From positions 1 through 35,996 of IMG/VR virus record IMGVR_UViG_3300049215_000205: 35,996 nt of DNA; one strand, 5' to 3'. The translations under genes were made by a program, and so were the position numbers. Under the pieces are notes generated by a model. That model was not told the origin of the DNA, did not search any database, and was given only the letters and a program-made list of their open reading frames with translations. Positions 6,770 through 14,480 of the stretch are shown here, in pieces (positions within the stretch are counted from its first letter, which is position 1; every line of letters begins with the position of its first letter). This stretch comes from a virus.

Positions 6770-7174
6770 TTAAAATCCTTGTCGTATCATAAGAGAAACT
6801 CGTTTTGCTCTATCTCCTACTTGTATAGCCCATTTAGAATCCAAACATTCCATGGCAGCTTTGTTATAATCTTTGCAGGTTAATGCAACAATCATTTTTC
6901 TAAAGCCTAATAATTTAGGAATTCCTAAATTAAAACACATGTTTAATAGGGCTGCTTGCACATTTTCAGGTTGATTTACAAACCAGGGATAAGGCGATAA
7001 CTCTTTTTGACAGCGTGCAAAATCGTTTTCAAACAGAAAGTTTGCCTCTTCCGGTGAAATTCCGTTGTCTTCTATATTTCTGCCAAAACCTATCGTCCAT
7101 TTATCCATATTATCTTTGTATAAATGTGTTTTTAGCTTTTCATCGCTTTTGATCCATTTTTTTACGTCTTCCAT
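6770..7174 (-). CDS. Endolysin, T4-type lysozyme (glycoside hydrolase 24)
   Basis: 134 residues. The segment DEKLKTHLYKD then WTIGFG aligns with the T4 lysozyme active site, giving the catalytic set Glu12, Asp21 and Thr27. It would cleave the N-acetylmuramic acid to N-acetylglucosamine bond of peptidoglycan at lysis. No signal peptide or N-terminal anchor segment is seen, so export should need a holin; none is adjacent. Ribosome site AGGAAATGCC before the ATG. A terminator-like hairpin lies between it and the upstream structural gene. Confidence 0.93.
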   Translation of the reverse strand: MEDVKKWIKSDEKLKTHLYKDNMDKWTIGFGRNIEDNGISPEEANFLFENDFARCQKELSPYPWFVNQPENVQAALLNMCFNLGIPKLLGFRKMIVALTCKDYNKAAMECLDSKWAIQVGDRAKRVSLMIRQGF

Positions 7175-7194
7175 GGCATTTCCTAATATTTAAA

Positions 7195-7222
7195 ATATGC
7201 CCCCAATGAAATGAGGGCATAT
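7195..7222 (-). terminator. Terminator-like hairpin before lysozyme
   Basis: ATATGCCC (7195-7202) pairs with 7215-7222 around a 12-base loop; read leftward it is followed by a TTTTA stretch. It lies just past the stop of the 229-residue virion protein and could reduce read-through into the lysis genes. Confidence 0.6.
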
Positions 7223-7229
7223 ATAATGA

Positions 7230-7919
7230 TTAAGCAGCAGCACGTAACACTTGGTAATTAATGTTAGTAGCGGCACCTGGATCACCCGATAACAACACAG
7301 TAACAGTATTGGTAGTTGCAGTTACTTTTTGAACAGTTACAGCATTTGTAGATGAAGAAATTTGTGCAAAAGGTAAATCCGTTGAAGCGGTTCCTGCAAC
7401 AGTAATAGCTACAGTTGCTGAGCCACCGCCATTTGCTTGTGTGCCGGCAAACTTAACAATGTAAGCAGGAGCAATACCCGTTGCAAGTTTTGCTAAAGTT
7501 ACGGCTGCAGCATTGATTTTAGCAGTAGTAATTGCGTTATTTGCAATTGTAATTGCGCCAGTGTTTGCCATAGTTGCATCGCCAGACATTGCTACACCAG
7601 TTGCAACGTTAGATGCATTCCCTACAAATATGTTGGTGTTTGACAAAGTAGTGGAAAGGCCTGCATTACCAGTCAAAGCCACAAAAGCATTGGTACTAGA
7701 GTTAAAAGTGTAAAATCCAACACCTGTGGCGTAATAAATAAGCCACAAATCAGAATCTTGCATTTGAAAATCGCCATTTTGCAAAGCTTCTACGTCGGCA
7801 ATTGTTGCAGGAAGCGCCCAGAATCCAGCCGTAGTAATAGTCGCTGCACTGCTATCTGTAACCATAGTGACAATATTTGGATCGCCATTAAAATTACGTA
7901 ATAAAGATGAAATAGTCAT
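7230..7919 (-). CDS. Virion-associated protein with tail/decoration-like repeats (229 aa)
   Basis: Start MTISSLL chosen because AAGGAGATAATA precedes it directly. Ser/Thr/Ala/Asn-rich beta protein. The centre carries IFVGNASN, MSGDATMANTG and ITTAKINAAAVTLAKL, a pattern common in phage tail-fibre and host-recognition proteins, where short alanine-threonine segments form beta-helix or trimer stems. The C-terminal 80 residues look like a compact beta domain. Role in the virion surface is inferred; the family is not firmly identified. Confidence 0.75.
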   Translation of the reverse strand: MTISSLLRNFNGDPNIVTMVTDSSAATITTAGFWALPATIADVEALQNGDFQMQDSDLWLIYYATGVGFYTFNSSTNAFVALTGNAGLSTTLSNTNIFVGNASNVATGVAMSGDATMANTGAITIANNAITTAKINAAAVTLAKLATGIAPAYIVKFAGTQANGGGSATVAITVAGTASTDLPFAQISSSTNAVTVQKVTATTNTVTVLLSGDPGAATNINYQVLRAAA

Positions 7920-7957
7920 TATTATCTCCTTATAAATCAATGATTGAATTATTCTAA

Positions 7958-8152
7958 TTACCTTAATTTACGTCTGCGTATTTTATCTAAATCATCAACA
8001 CCTAAATATCCTACGCCTTCGGCTGCTGCATCTGTCCTAACGCCATAATTATTGATTTTTTTACTAGCATCAATAAGGGCGTCATGACTTTTGCAGTAGC
8101 CTTTGCCTTCCCGTACTTCAATAGGCTTTCTTGGTGTATCATCATAAGCCAT
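7958..8152 (-). CDS. Hypothetical protein (64 aa)
   Basis: Ribosome site AGGGGATAATA before the ATG. Basic and hydrophilic, with KGYCKSHDALIDA in the middle and an arginine/lysine tail (KIRRRKLR). One of a run of short basic late genes (7958-8836) that might be minor virion or DNA-associated proteins. No known function. Confidence 0.7.
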   Translation of the reverse strand: MAYDDTPRKPIEVREGKGYCKSHDALIDASKKINNYGVRTDAAAEGVGYLGVDDLDKIRRRKLR

Positions 8153-8165
8153 TATTATCCCCTAA

Positions 8166-8270
8166 TTATTTGCATGCTTTTTTCATATCTTTTTTTACCA
8201 TTTTTTTATCCATGGAACGCATTTTTTTATCACGCATTTCATCTTTTTCTTTAGTCATGGTCTTTTTCAT
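8166..8270 (-). CDS. Very basic 34-residue protein
   Basis: Begins MKKTMTKEKDEMRDKK and is built almost entirely of Lys, Met, Asp and Glu. The AGGAGAAAAAG ribosome site overlaps the end of the gene before, and ATG overlaps that gene's TGA (ATGA). Tiny, but its start signal and placement are convincing. Function unknown; could bind nucleic acid. Confidence 0.6.
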   Translation of the reverse strand: MKKTMTKEKDEMRDKKMRSMDKKMVKKDMKKACK

Positions 8271-8446
8271 TCTTCTTTTTCTCCTGATATATGCGATATT
8301 TTATTATTAACCCACTCCGTAGCTTTGCCTGCGAAAGCCTTAACTTCGTTAACAATCAATGATTGAATTTCACCTGAATGTGCCTGAAATTCTGCTTCAA
8401 TAGCTTTTAATAATTGATTTTGAATAAAAGATGATAATAAACTCAT
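8267..8446 (-). CDS. Hypothetical helical protein (59 aa)
   Basis: Frame MSLLSSFIQNQLLKAIEAEF, then a helical middle and ending SHISGEKEE, with ATGA overlaps at both ends (8443-8446 and 8267-8270). Amphipathic helix, no cysteine. Tight coupling with both neighbours makes it very likely real. Function unknown. Confidence 0.66.
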   Translation of the reverse strand: MSLLSSFIQNQLLKAIEAEFQAHSGEIQSLIVNEVKAFAGKATEWVNNKISHISGEKEE

Positions 8447-8670
8447 TGTGATTTCCCTCCACGTTTTCCGCTATCCAAAACTCTATTGGCTTTAGCATCT
8501 ATTTTAGCCTTCGCAGACTCCGAAAGCTTTCCCTTGTTTACCATTTGTGTTGCGCGTGCTTTGGCATTTTGAGCGTGAGCCTTGTTTTCCATGGGATACT
8601 TTCTTTCTCCAGGAATGCCAAAATCTGATTTAGGCAGGGAGTTCCTGGCTTTGGTTGTCAACTTCGCCAT
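8443..8670 (-). CDS. Conserved small basic phage protein (75 aa)
   Basis: Start MAKLTTKARNSLPKSDFGIP chosen for the GGAGAAAGTA site; a longer frame upstream reads through the neighbouring gene. The layout ARNSLP, F-G-I-P-G-x-R-K-Y-P, HAQNAKARA and KIDAKANRVL matches a small protein frequent in phage late regions and annotated without function. Strongly basic. It overlaps the gene before by 41 bases and the next by ATGA. Confidence 0.78.
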   Translation of the reverse strand: MAKLTTKARNSLPKSDFGIPGERKYPMENKAHAQNAKARATQMVNKGKLSESAKAKIDAKANRVLDSGKRGGKSQ

Positions 8671-8836
8671 TACTTTCTCCTTCCATAGATTCATTATTAT
8701 TTTCATTTTCCATACATTTTTGCATCCAATGCCCACACTCTGCCAGATGTCCTTCCAGCTTAGCATAATGTGCTTTTAAAACTTCCATTTCATTTCTGAT
8801 TTCTATAAGACGTTTTTCAAGAAATTCTTTATTCAT
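8630..8836 (-). CDS. Coiled-coil hypothetical protein (68 aa)
   Basis: GAGGATAACCAA precedes the ATG. Residues about 3-30 form a heptad-like coiled coil; the C-terminal half is acidic and asparagine-rich, probably disordered. Its 3' end overlaps the next gene by 41 bases in another frame. Function unknown. Confidence 0.68.
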   Translation of the reverse strand: MNKEFLEKRLIEIRNEMEVLKAHYAKLEGHLAECGHWMQKCMENENNNESMEGESNGEVDNQSQELPA

Positions 8837-8855
8837 TTGGTTATCCTCATTGTTA

Positions 8856-9902
8856 TTAAACTACAGTCCACCCTAGGTACTGCGTTTGACCTGCATATCC
8901 GAAGTTATCCCAGCGGACTTGCTTACTATCTACAACGATTGTTCCAGCAGCTAAACCAGTTCCTGAAGCACAGAAAGCGATATAGGGGCTATTAGCAGCT
9001 GTTGCACGAACCTTTGCAGAATTTACTCGCACTTGCCCAATATAAGACGGATTGGCGGATAGCCAGATACCATATTGCGCAATGTTTGCATCATTATTGT
9101 AGAGCTGTAACTGGTTAAATTCCATACCAGTAATCCCATAGCATTGGACGCTCATACCCTGATTGTTTTCGAAACAGAGGCTGTTACATAAGATGTTAGA
9201 GCCAAGCCCTGCGCCACCTTCAATGTACAGTCCACGATTTCTATTTAAGACAAAAGCAGAGTTATCGAATTGAAGTACCTGCCCACGCCAATACATCCCC
9301 CCCCCAATTGCGCCAGCAGTTGTGCCACAATTTTCGATGGTAGAGTTGCGAACACCCATAAAGCTTGTCTCGTTGTTACCAGTGCGTAAGTCCAACTTCA
9401 CACCCCACTGAGTACAATTTAAGATGCGTGAATTCTCAAGCACAATGTGGTTACAAGCATCATTGTCCCCAGGGTTTCCCTGATTAACTATATCCCAGCC
9501 TATGGTTAACCCATCCATGATCACATCGAAAATGCCAAAGCTATAATTTCCCTGCGACCGAATGCCTAAAGTATTAGTTTGACCGTTCCCCATAACACTA
9601 ATCCCTGCAATATATCCTCCCATTTGAAAGTTCAGAGGTGCAGGCTGAACGGTGTTGAAGATTACTGTATTAGGATCTTTAGCCAATAATCTGGTGTTGC
9701 CCATCCCATCGCCTTCGATATAATTGCCTCTGCTAAAAGCAACAGGATCAAAAGGCATATTCAATGTGCCTGTCAGGTAATCTGCACCTGGAATGTATAG
9801 CCCAGTTTTTCCTGCAAAGGCTGCATTTATCGCTGCTTGCAATGCTGCTGTGTCATCCGTTATTCCGTCACCAATTGCGCCAAAATCTTTTGCGTTTATC
9901 AT
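8856..9902 (-). CDS. Tailspike, right-handed beta-helix (pectate-lyase-3-like)
   Basis: 348 residues. The N-terminus [20 protein letters not shown] (6-25) is the classic start of pectate-lyase-3/glycosyl hydrolase 28-type beta-helix spikes. It is followed by repeated short beta rungs with many Asn/Gly (for example [15 protein letters not shown]). Trimeric spikes of this type bind or degrade host capsule or O-antigen. Catalytic acids cannot be assigned by eye, so binding-only is possible. Sits in the fibre cluster after the small tail protein. Confidence 0.87.
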   Translation of the reverse strand: MINAKDFGAIGDGITDDTAALQAAINAAFAGKTGLYIPGADYLTGTLNMPFDPVAFSRGNYIEGDGMGNTRLLAKDPNTVIFNTVQPAPLNFQMGGYIAGISVMGNGQTNTLGIRSQGNYSFGIFDVIMDGLTIGWDIVNQGNPGDNDACNHIVLENSRILNCTQWGVKLDLRTGNNETSFMGVRNSTIENCGTTAGAIGGGMYWRGQVLQFDNSAFVLNRNRGLYIEGGAGLGSNILCNSLCFENNQGMSVQCYGITGMEFNQLQLYNNDANIAQYGIWLSANPSYIGQVRVNSAKVRATAANSPYIAFCASGTGLAAGTIVVDSKQVRWDNFGYAGQTQYLGWTVV

Positions 9903-9911
9903 AATATTTCC

Positions 9912-10340
9912 TTATGGCCAAATTAATATTGGAAGTCCTGCCAAGAATTCTTCAATACTCGGTCGTGACCCTGATTCTTGCGATGCTGCTAAAACTTGTA
10001 ATCCATAAACATAGACTTCATCACGCCATGCTACAAAAGCTTGTGCTTCGGCTTGCCATGTGGCGTTCGTGCTATTCACGTAAGTCGCAATTGATAATGT
10101 GTTATCGTAAGACTTTTCACGCGCTTTATTGTCTGTATAGACTTGAAGTGCGTCTGTATATTCTTTTAACACCTCTTCCATTGTTGGGATTGGAATTGCA
10201 ACTGAAGTAAATTGCACACCATTCCAAGAATCGCCCACTTGAACGCTATTATCGCAATCAATCCAGACGTAATTCGGATGTACGTCAAATGGTACTGGCT
10301 CAATTTGAATAACCTTTTCTTGATACACTAATGCTTTCAT
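9912..10340 (-). CDS. Tail fibre-associated protein (fibre-assembly type)
   Basis: 142 residues. The N-terminus ALVYQEKVIQIEPVPFDVHP with WIDCD and VGDSWNG is the pattern of small proteins encoded beside tail fibres. The C-terminal half (KAREKSYDNTLSIATYVNST, QAFVAWRDEVY) matches the helical domain shared with fibre chaperones and XkdW-like proteins. Probably helps assemble, or sits on, the fibres next door. Ribosome site AAGGACATGCA. Confidence 0.78.
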   Translation of the reverse strand: MKALVYQEKVIQIEPVPFDVHPNYVWIDCDNSVQVGDSWNGVQFTSVAIPIPTMEEVLKEYTDALQVYTDNKAREKSYDNTLSIATYVNSTNATWQAEAQAFVAWRDEVYVYGLQVLAASQESGSRPSIEEFLAGLPILIWP

Positions 10341-10349
10341 TGCATGTCC

Positions 10350-10689
10350 TTATTTGTATTCAACAATGACAACAATACCGCCGCCACCAGTTCCTCCAGC
10401 CCTGTCGGTTGTCGCTGTCGCACTACCACCAGAACCACCGGAGCCATAAACAGATGCGGCGTTTCCGGCCGCCGATGTGCTAACTCCTAATGCGCCACCA
10501 CCCCAAAATGATGCCCCTCCATTACCGGAACACAATATCGTTGAAAGACCATTAGCCACACCAAAACCGCCAGCACCGCCAGGGGTTGTTGAACAATACA
10601 TTTGCCCCTCCAAATAAACCAGCGGTCTTTTCTCCGTTGGATAAGTCTCCACCGCTTGCCATTTCACTAAATTTAATTGTATTTACCAT
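10350..10689 (-). CDS. Glycine-rich tail fibre protein with apparent frameshift
   Basis: From ATG at 10689 (AAGGAATTAGTGAC upstream) the frame reads MVNTIKFSEMASGGDLSNGE and then GGANVLFNNP, a recognisable opening of phage fibre proteins, but stops at 10552. Removing one base from the CCCC run near 10580 joins it to the second frame, PGGAGGFGVANG onward, a glycine-rich tip domain ending GGTGGGGIVVIVEYK at 10350. The joined protein is about 110 residues. It may be a damaged gene, a sequence error or a programmed shift. Reading only from the second-frame ATG at 10667 would give an implausible N-terminus. Confidence 0.65.
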
Positions 10690-10716
10690 GTCACTAATTC
10701 CTTGTGATACTGGTGG

Positions 10717-11055
10717 TTAAGATCCTTGCAATTGCCTTAATGAAACACCAACATATGCAGTTGCGTCTGGAGTAATAAAGTGAATAACATCACCGCCACG
10801 CACATAACGCTTTTTAGGCCTAAATTCATTGTATGGCTCACTACCAACACTTCCAGGGCTGGGAATGGTTGGTGTTCCATTCAAACGCACGTATACGTTA
10901 GAACTTTGATTATATCCAAAATAAGCTTGATATTGAGTAGTAGAAGTGCCAGGAACATTTACCACTTCTTCTACATTTGTCGTACAAGCCACTTGAGAAC
11001 ATGCATCACTAAAAGGTAGTGTTTCTATGTAGTTACTGTTGTAAGAAATTGCCAT
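10717..11055 (-). CDS. Small virion-type beta protein (112 aa)
   Basis: AGGAGTTAATA before the ATG. Begins MAISYNSNYIETLPFSDA; the rest is beta-rich with YQAYFGYNQSSNVYVRLNG and RYVRGGDVIHFITPDATAYVGVSLRQL, a compact sandwich-like domain of a type found next to structural genes in related phages. Probably a minor head or tail protein or a fibre accessory. No function established. Confidence 0.72.
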   Translation of the reverse strand: MAISYNSNYIETLPFSDACSQVACTTNVEEVVNVPGTSTTQYQAYFGYNQSSNVYVRLNGTPTIPSPGSVGSEPYNEFRPKKRYVRGGDVIHFITPDATAYVGVSLRQLQGS

Positions 11056-11071
11056 TATTAACTCCTGTTTA

Positions 11072-13168
11072 TTAAGCCACTAATCCTAATCTGGCATCTT
11101 TTGTGTAATGGTACAAAATATATCCTTCTGGGAATGAATTTGAACCTGCATTTGTTTGTTGCGGTGCCACCGTCGTACAGGCATAAGAAATTCCGGTTGA
11201 ACTTAAAAATAATGGCGTCCAGTTTCCACTTAACGCCAGATTACCATCAGCTACTGATGCGCCATTATTTCTCAAAAAAATACGCACCGCACCGCTTGTT
11301 CCATCTGTTGGGGAATAAAGTTGTACTGTTGGGTTAGTAGTTCTTGCAATTACTTTAAAAGGAAAGCCAAAGCTTCGTGGAGTGACAAGATTATTGCCAC
11401 CACTATTTACACCTAGCATTTCAGCAAATAAACACCCTCCTGCATTACCCATTGCCCCTGGTAAAAATCCCGTTTCATAGCTTTTTTCATAATAAAAAAA
11501 GCATTCTCGTAAAACTTGATCAAAGGTTTGAGGTTGCGTATCTATTGCAAATTCATTAGCTACCAAAGAAATAGCATCAAAATAAACTTTATCCACTGTA
11601 ACTGTAGAATTTAAAGTATTGGTTGTATATAAAACAATTCCTAATACAGCAGTATTTGCAGGCTTGTCTGGTAATTGAAAGCCCTCAAAAACATTATTAG
11701 TTAATGTTGCAGAACTTATGGTAATTACCGGATCGTTTTTTGGAGCAATTGCAGTCCATCCAGCAGTAAAAACTGGATCGGTTGCTGCCCATGAAGAAAT
11801 TGGATCAACAGCAGGTGGCACATCAGAACGGTAAATAATGCGCATTTTTAATTGCAATGCAGTGGAATGGCTAGTAGTAATCCCTGCTTTTACTAATGAT
11901 GATACGATATCATTCCAATAGGCTGCAGCTGTTGAATTATCAAGATATTGAATAAGTGCAAATTTACCTTGTGATGCAGCAGAAACAGGCTGTATACCAA
12001 AATACCCTTCTGTTGTTTGTAAGGACTGCAAACTTGATGCATTTTGTACAGATACAATGGTTTGGTCAGCAGTATAAGCACTTGCAGTAATTGTATTGGC
12101 ACTTGTTGTGGTAAATTGCCAAGGATTTAATCTAAAATTCCAGCCTGTCAAAATAGTAGGCTTAGGCTGAATTAATACTGAATCTTTGTAATAATGCCAA
12201 GTGTGATCGATTTGCCTATCAATAGAATCTTGCTCAAAGCTATGTTCTGTTAAATCCAGCGCATCTTGCACTATCAATTGAATAGATGTTAAATAAATAT
12301 CAGTTGTTGATGGCAATGATAATTTGTATTCAATGTATGCTGCCGGCGGTACGTCGGGATTGCTAGTTGCAGGCAATGTACCATGGCCTGTGTATTCTAC
12401 AAACGATGCATTGACCGTTGGTACATTTAATACTTGCGTTAAAGTAGTTCCATTAGAATCAACTAAATTGCCAGTGATACCTTGAAAGGCACCCGTTATT
12501 TTTGCAGTAATTGCAGCAGAAACCGTTTTATTAGCCCATAGCATACCGTTTTGTTGAAATCGTTGACGTAATATAACACCGTCTGCGTTCCATCCGGTTA
12601 ATTGCAAACGAAGGGCATAAGGTGCATTGGAAGGATTTGCATTAACATTATTTAGGGGAACTTGTGAAATTATCACAGTTCCTGTTCCTGCAAGATCTAG
12701 AAACCAACCTGGTGCAACTTCAACCGAGAGCGGATCGGTGCCTGATAAAGTAAAAGGGGATGAAAAACTTATCAAGGAAAATTGCGGGTTGGTTATTTGA
12801 TTGCCAGTAGCTAGGCTGCTTGATTCATCAGGGTTGACGCCTCCATTGCCTGGCATATAATTATTTACTTCATAAATGAGCGGATCGGCCTGTGAGGGTG
12901 TTAAAACACCATCATTTTGCCTAAATTCCAATCTATAAACCACATTCTGTTCAAAATAAACATCAACAGGCAATGTGCCATTTCCTAAAAAACGAATAGG
13001 ATTTGTCCATGGAGTATTAAGATTTGGATCGTGATATACAGTTGCAGGCAAATAAGGAATTGTATTTTGCAATACATACATGTAAAAGGAATCATCAAAT
13101 AAATTCCCTTGCAAATCATCCAACAACCATATTGGATTAAAACCCCGTATCCCTAAGGTAATTGCCAT
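11072..13168 (-). CDS. Large tail fibre/appendage protein (698 aa)
   Basis: The N-terminal region (about 15-100) reads WLLDDLQGNLFDDSFYMYVL, VYHDPNLNTPW, GTLPVDVYFE, VVYRLEFRQND, a conserved virion-attachment module of phage fibres. The middle carries jelly-roll-like strands. The C-terminal part with CFFYYEKSYETGFLPG and SFGFPFKV resembles fibre domains that face the host. No enzyme motif seen. Probably a receptor-binding or adaptor fibre. The start overlaps the stop of the upstream gene (TAATG). Confidence 0.82.
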   Translation of the reverse strand: MAITLGIRGFNPIWLLDDLQGNLFDDSFYMYVLQNTIPYLPATVYHDPNLNTPWTNPIRFLGNGTLPVDVYFEQNVVYRLEFRQNDGVLTPSQADPLIYEVNNYMPGNGGVNPDESSSLATGNQITNPQFSLISFSSPFTLSGTDPLSVEVAPGWFLDLAGTGTVIISQVPLNNVNANPSNAPYALRLQLTGWNADGVILRQRFQQNGMLWANKTVSAAITAKITGAFQGITGNLVDSNGTTLTQVLNVPTVNASFVEYTGHGTLPATSNPDVPPAAYIEYKLSLPSTTDIYLTSIQLIVQDALDLTEHSFEQDSIDRQIDHTWHYYKDSVLIQPKPTILTGWNFRLNPWQFTTTSANTITASAYTADQTIVSVQNASSLQSLQTTEGYFGIQPVSAASQGKFALIQYLDNSTAAAYWNDIVSSLVKAGITTSHSTALQLKMRIIYRSDVPPAVDPISSWAATDPVFTAGWTAIAPKNDPVITISSATLTNNVFEGFQLPDKPANTAVLGIVLYTTNTLNSTVTVDKVYFDAISLVANEFAIDTQPQTFDQVLRECFFYYEKSYETGFLPGAMGNAGGCLFAEMLGVNSGGNNLVTPRSFGFPFKVIARTTNPTVQLYSPTDGTSGAVRIFLRNNGASVADGNLALSGNWTPLFLSSTGISYACTTVAPQQTNAGSNSFPEGYILYHYTKDARLGLVA

Positions 13169-13326
13169 TAGTAAGAGTCCTTATTTTTTCTTTTTTTATG
13201 TTCGTCAGCCAAAGAGTATGCAATCGCGACCGCTTGGGACTGTTTTTTTCCTTCTTTTATTTCTCTTCGAATATTTTCAGAAAAACCAGAACGTGTTCTT
13301 GCTTTTTCACCTTTTATTAATGGCAT
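13168..13326 (-). CDS. Small basic conserved phage protein (52 aa)
   Basis: Frame MPLIKGEKARTRSGFSENIR, then a lysine-rich stretch and QAVAIAYSLADEHKK, a short basic protein repeatedly found among phage structural genes. Ribosome site AAGGATATTAAA before the ATG. First leftward gene after the gap that holds the opposite-strand peptide. Function unknown; possibly DNA or virion associated. Confidence 0.75.
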   Translation of the reverse strand: MPLIKGEKARTRSGFSENIRREIKEGKKQSQAVAIAYSLADEHKKRKNKDSY

Positions 13327-13351
13327 TTTAATATCCTTATTTCGTTATTTA

Positions 13352-13380
13352 ATAGTACCATGTAACACTATTTAAATTCA
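13352..13380 (-). promoter_or_regulatory. Possible leftward promoter for tail genes
   Basis: Read leftward, TACTAT (13357-13352) is preceded by TGG, an extended -10, with a weak -35 (TGAATT) 17 bases further up. It stands about 26 bases ahead of the 52-residue gene. A 6-base inverted repeat (AATAGT/ACTATT) overlaps it. Suggestive only. Confidence 0.35.
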
Positions 13381-13387
13381 GTATTGC

Positions 13388-13416
13388 TTGCTTTTTATTC
13401 AAAGTTTAACTATGAT
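13388..13416 (+). promoter_or_regulatory. Rightward promoter of the 20-residue peptide gene
   Basis: TTGCTT (13388-13393), a 17-base spacer and TATGAT (13411-13416) form a good sigma-70-type promoter. It points at the small ORF at 13440, whose AGGAAAATTATA site follows directly, and would drive antisense transcription into the ejection-protein gene beyond. Confidence 0.55.
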
Positions 13417-13439
13417 GCATTATTTATAGGAAAATTATA

Positions 13440-13502
13440 ATGCAATTTATTCTTTTAACTGCCGTTATTTTTGGTCTTGGCTGGTATACCTTTTACGGTT
13501 AA
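13440..13502 (+). CDS. 20-residue hydrophobic membrane peptide, opposite strand
   Basis: MQFILLTAVIFGLGWYTFYG is one hydrophobic helix, probably spanning the membrane. It has its own promoter, a ribosome site AGGAAAATTATA and a TAA that directly abuts the stop of the convergent leftward gene. It is the only rightward gene inside the 22-kb leftward late operon, so it looks like an independently expressed moron. Role could be membrane-related (lysis timing, exclusion), but nothing proves it. Confidence 0.55.
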   Translation: MQFILLTAVIFGLGWYTFYG

Positions 13503-14477
13503 TTATTTCGCTGCTGCTTTTAACATTTGCGAAACCCACTTAGGCAGCAAAGCCGCTGTTGCAATACCAGATGCAGCTTTAGAACCTGGGGATATTTTAT
13601 GGTATTTAGCAGTTCTTGCTTTTCCTTGATGCATAAGTTCAGCAGCTTCTGGAGCGCCACGTGCTGCTTGCGCCTCCCCAATTTCTGTATGCATCTTTTC
13701 AGCTAATTGATGTAACTTTTCCCCAAGGGTATTATTAACACCGCCTAATTTACTTAATCTTCTAGCCTCAGAACGAATAGAGGATTGTAAATTAAACCAA
13801 GGTTTGTAATTACCCTCCAGTGTTTGCGCTACAGCTTCATTAACTGCTTCATGCGGTATTTTCATACCTTTAGAGGTAAGGATTCTTGCAGATTCCAAAA
13901 CGTCATTTACATTTGGCTTATAGCCTTCCAATAGCCCTTTTTCTTCAAGTATTTGCATTTGTTTTTTGTAAGGCTTAGAGGCAATTGATTTTAAAATAGG
14001 AAGCTTATCACCTGCTTTATTGGCAAGCTCCGGTGCTTTTTGAAAGGCACGCTCGGCAACTTCTTTCAATGATTTACCAGCAATCTTTGCGCCTTTTGCA
14101 GCAGAACCAAAGGGGGTAACTGATTGAAAAATAGTGTCTCCGGGTTGTGCTTCTCCCAGTCCAAAAATATCCGATTCAGGGTATTGTGGCCAATGCTTGG
14201 CAGCAGCGCTTAAATAAGGAATTTCCTTGCCAGCCAAATACTTCATTGCAGGACCTGCGGGATTTGATAAGAATTCAGCAGTGTTAACAGCACCTTGTCC
14301 AATATTTTTAAGCGAACGCCCAAACGGCATGTGCATTGCACCAGAAACCTCATTGGAAACTTTATCAATTATTCCAGTTTCAGGCTTATAGCCAGGTAAC
14401 AATTCATTCATTTCCTCTTCTGTTGCATCATCGGGGAATGAATGCAGTTTTCCTTCAAACAAAATTTGTTTAGTCAT
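13503..14477 (-). CDS. Internal virion/DNA ejection protein (324 aa)
   Basis: Begins with ILFEGKLHSFPDDATEEEMN, the short domain that opens many injected internal virion proteins of podoviruses. The rest is helical, rich in Ala, Lys and Glu, with a weakly hydrophobic stretch (PLGS-like PFGSAAKGAKIAGKSLKE) and a basic C-terminus. By position (third after the gp10/needle genes) it corresponds to a P22 gp16-type ejection protein. Assignment rests on position and composition. Confidence 0.68.
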   Translation of the reverse strand: MTKQILFEGKLHSFPDDATEEEMNELLPGYKPETGIIDKVSNEVSGAMHMPFGRSLKNIGQGAVNTAEFLSNPAGPAMKYLAGKEIPYLSAAAKHWPQYPESDIFGLGEAQPGDTIFQSVTPFGSAAKGAKIAGKSLKEVAERAFQKAPELANKAGDKLPILKSIASKPYKKQMQILEEKGLLEGYKPNVNDVLESARILTSKGMKIPHEAVNEAVAQTLEGNYKPWFNLQSSIRSEARRLSKLGGVNNTLGEKLHQLAEKMHTEIGEAQAARGAPEAAELMHQGKARTAKYHKISPGSKAASGIATAALLPKWVSQMLKAAAK

Positions 14478-14480
14478 TTT

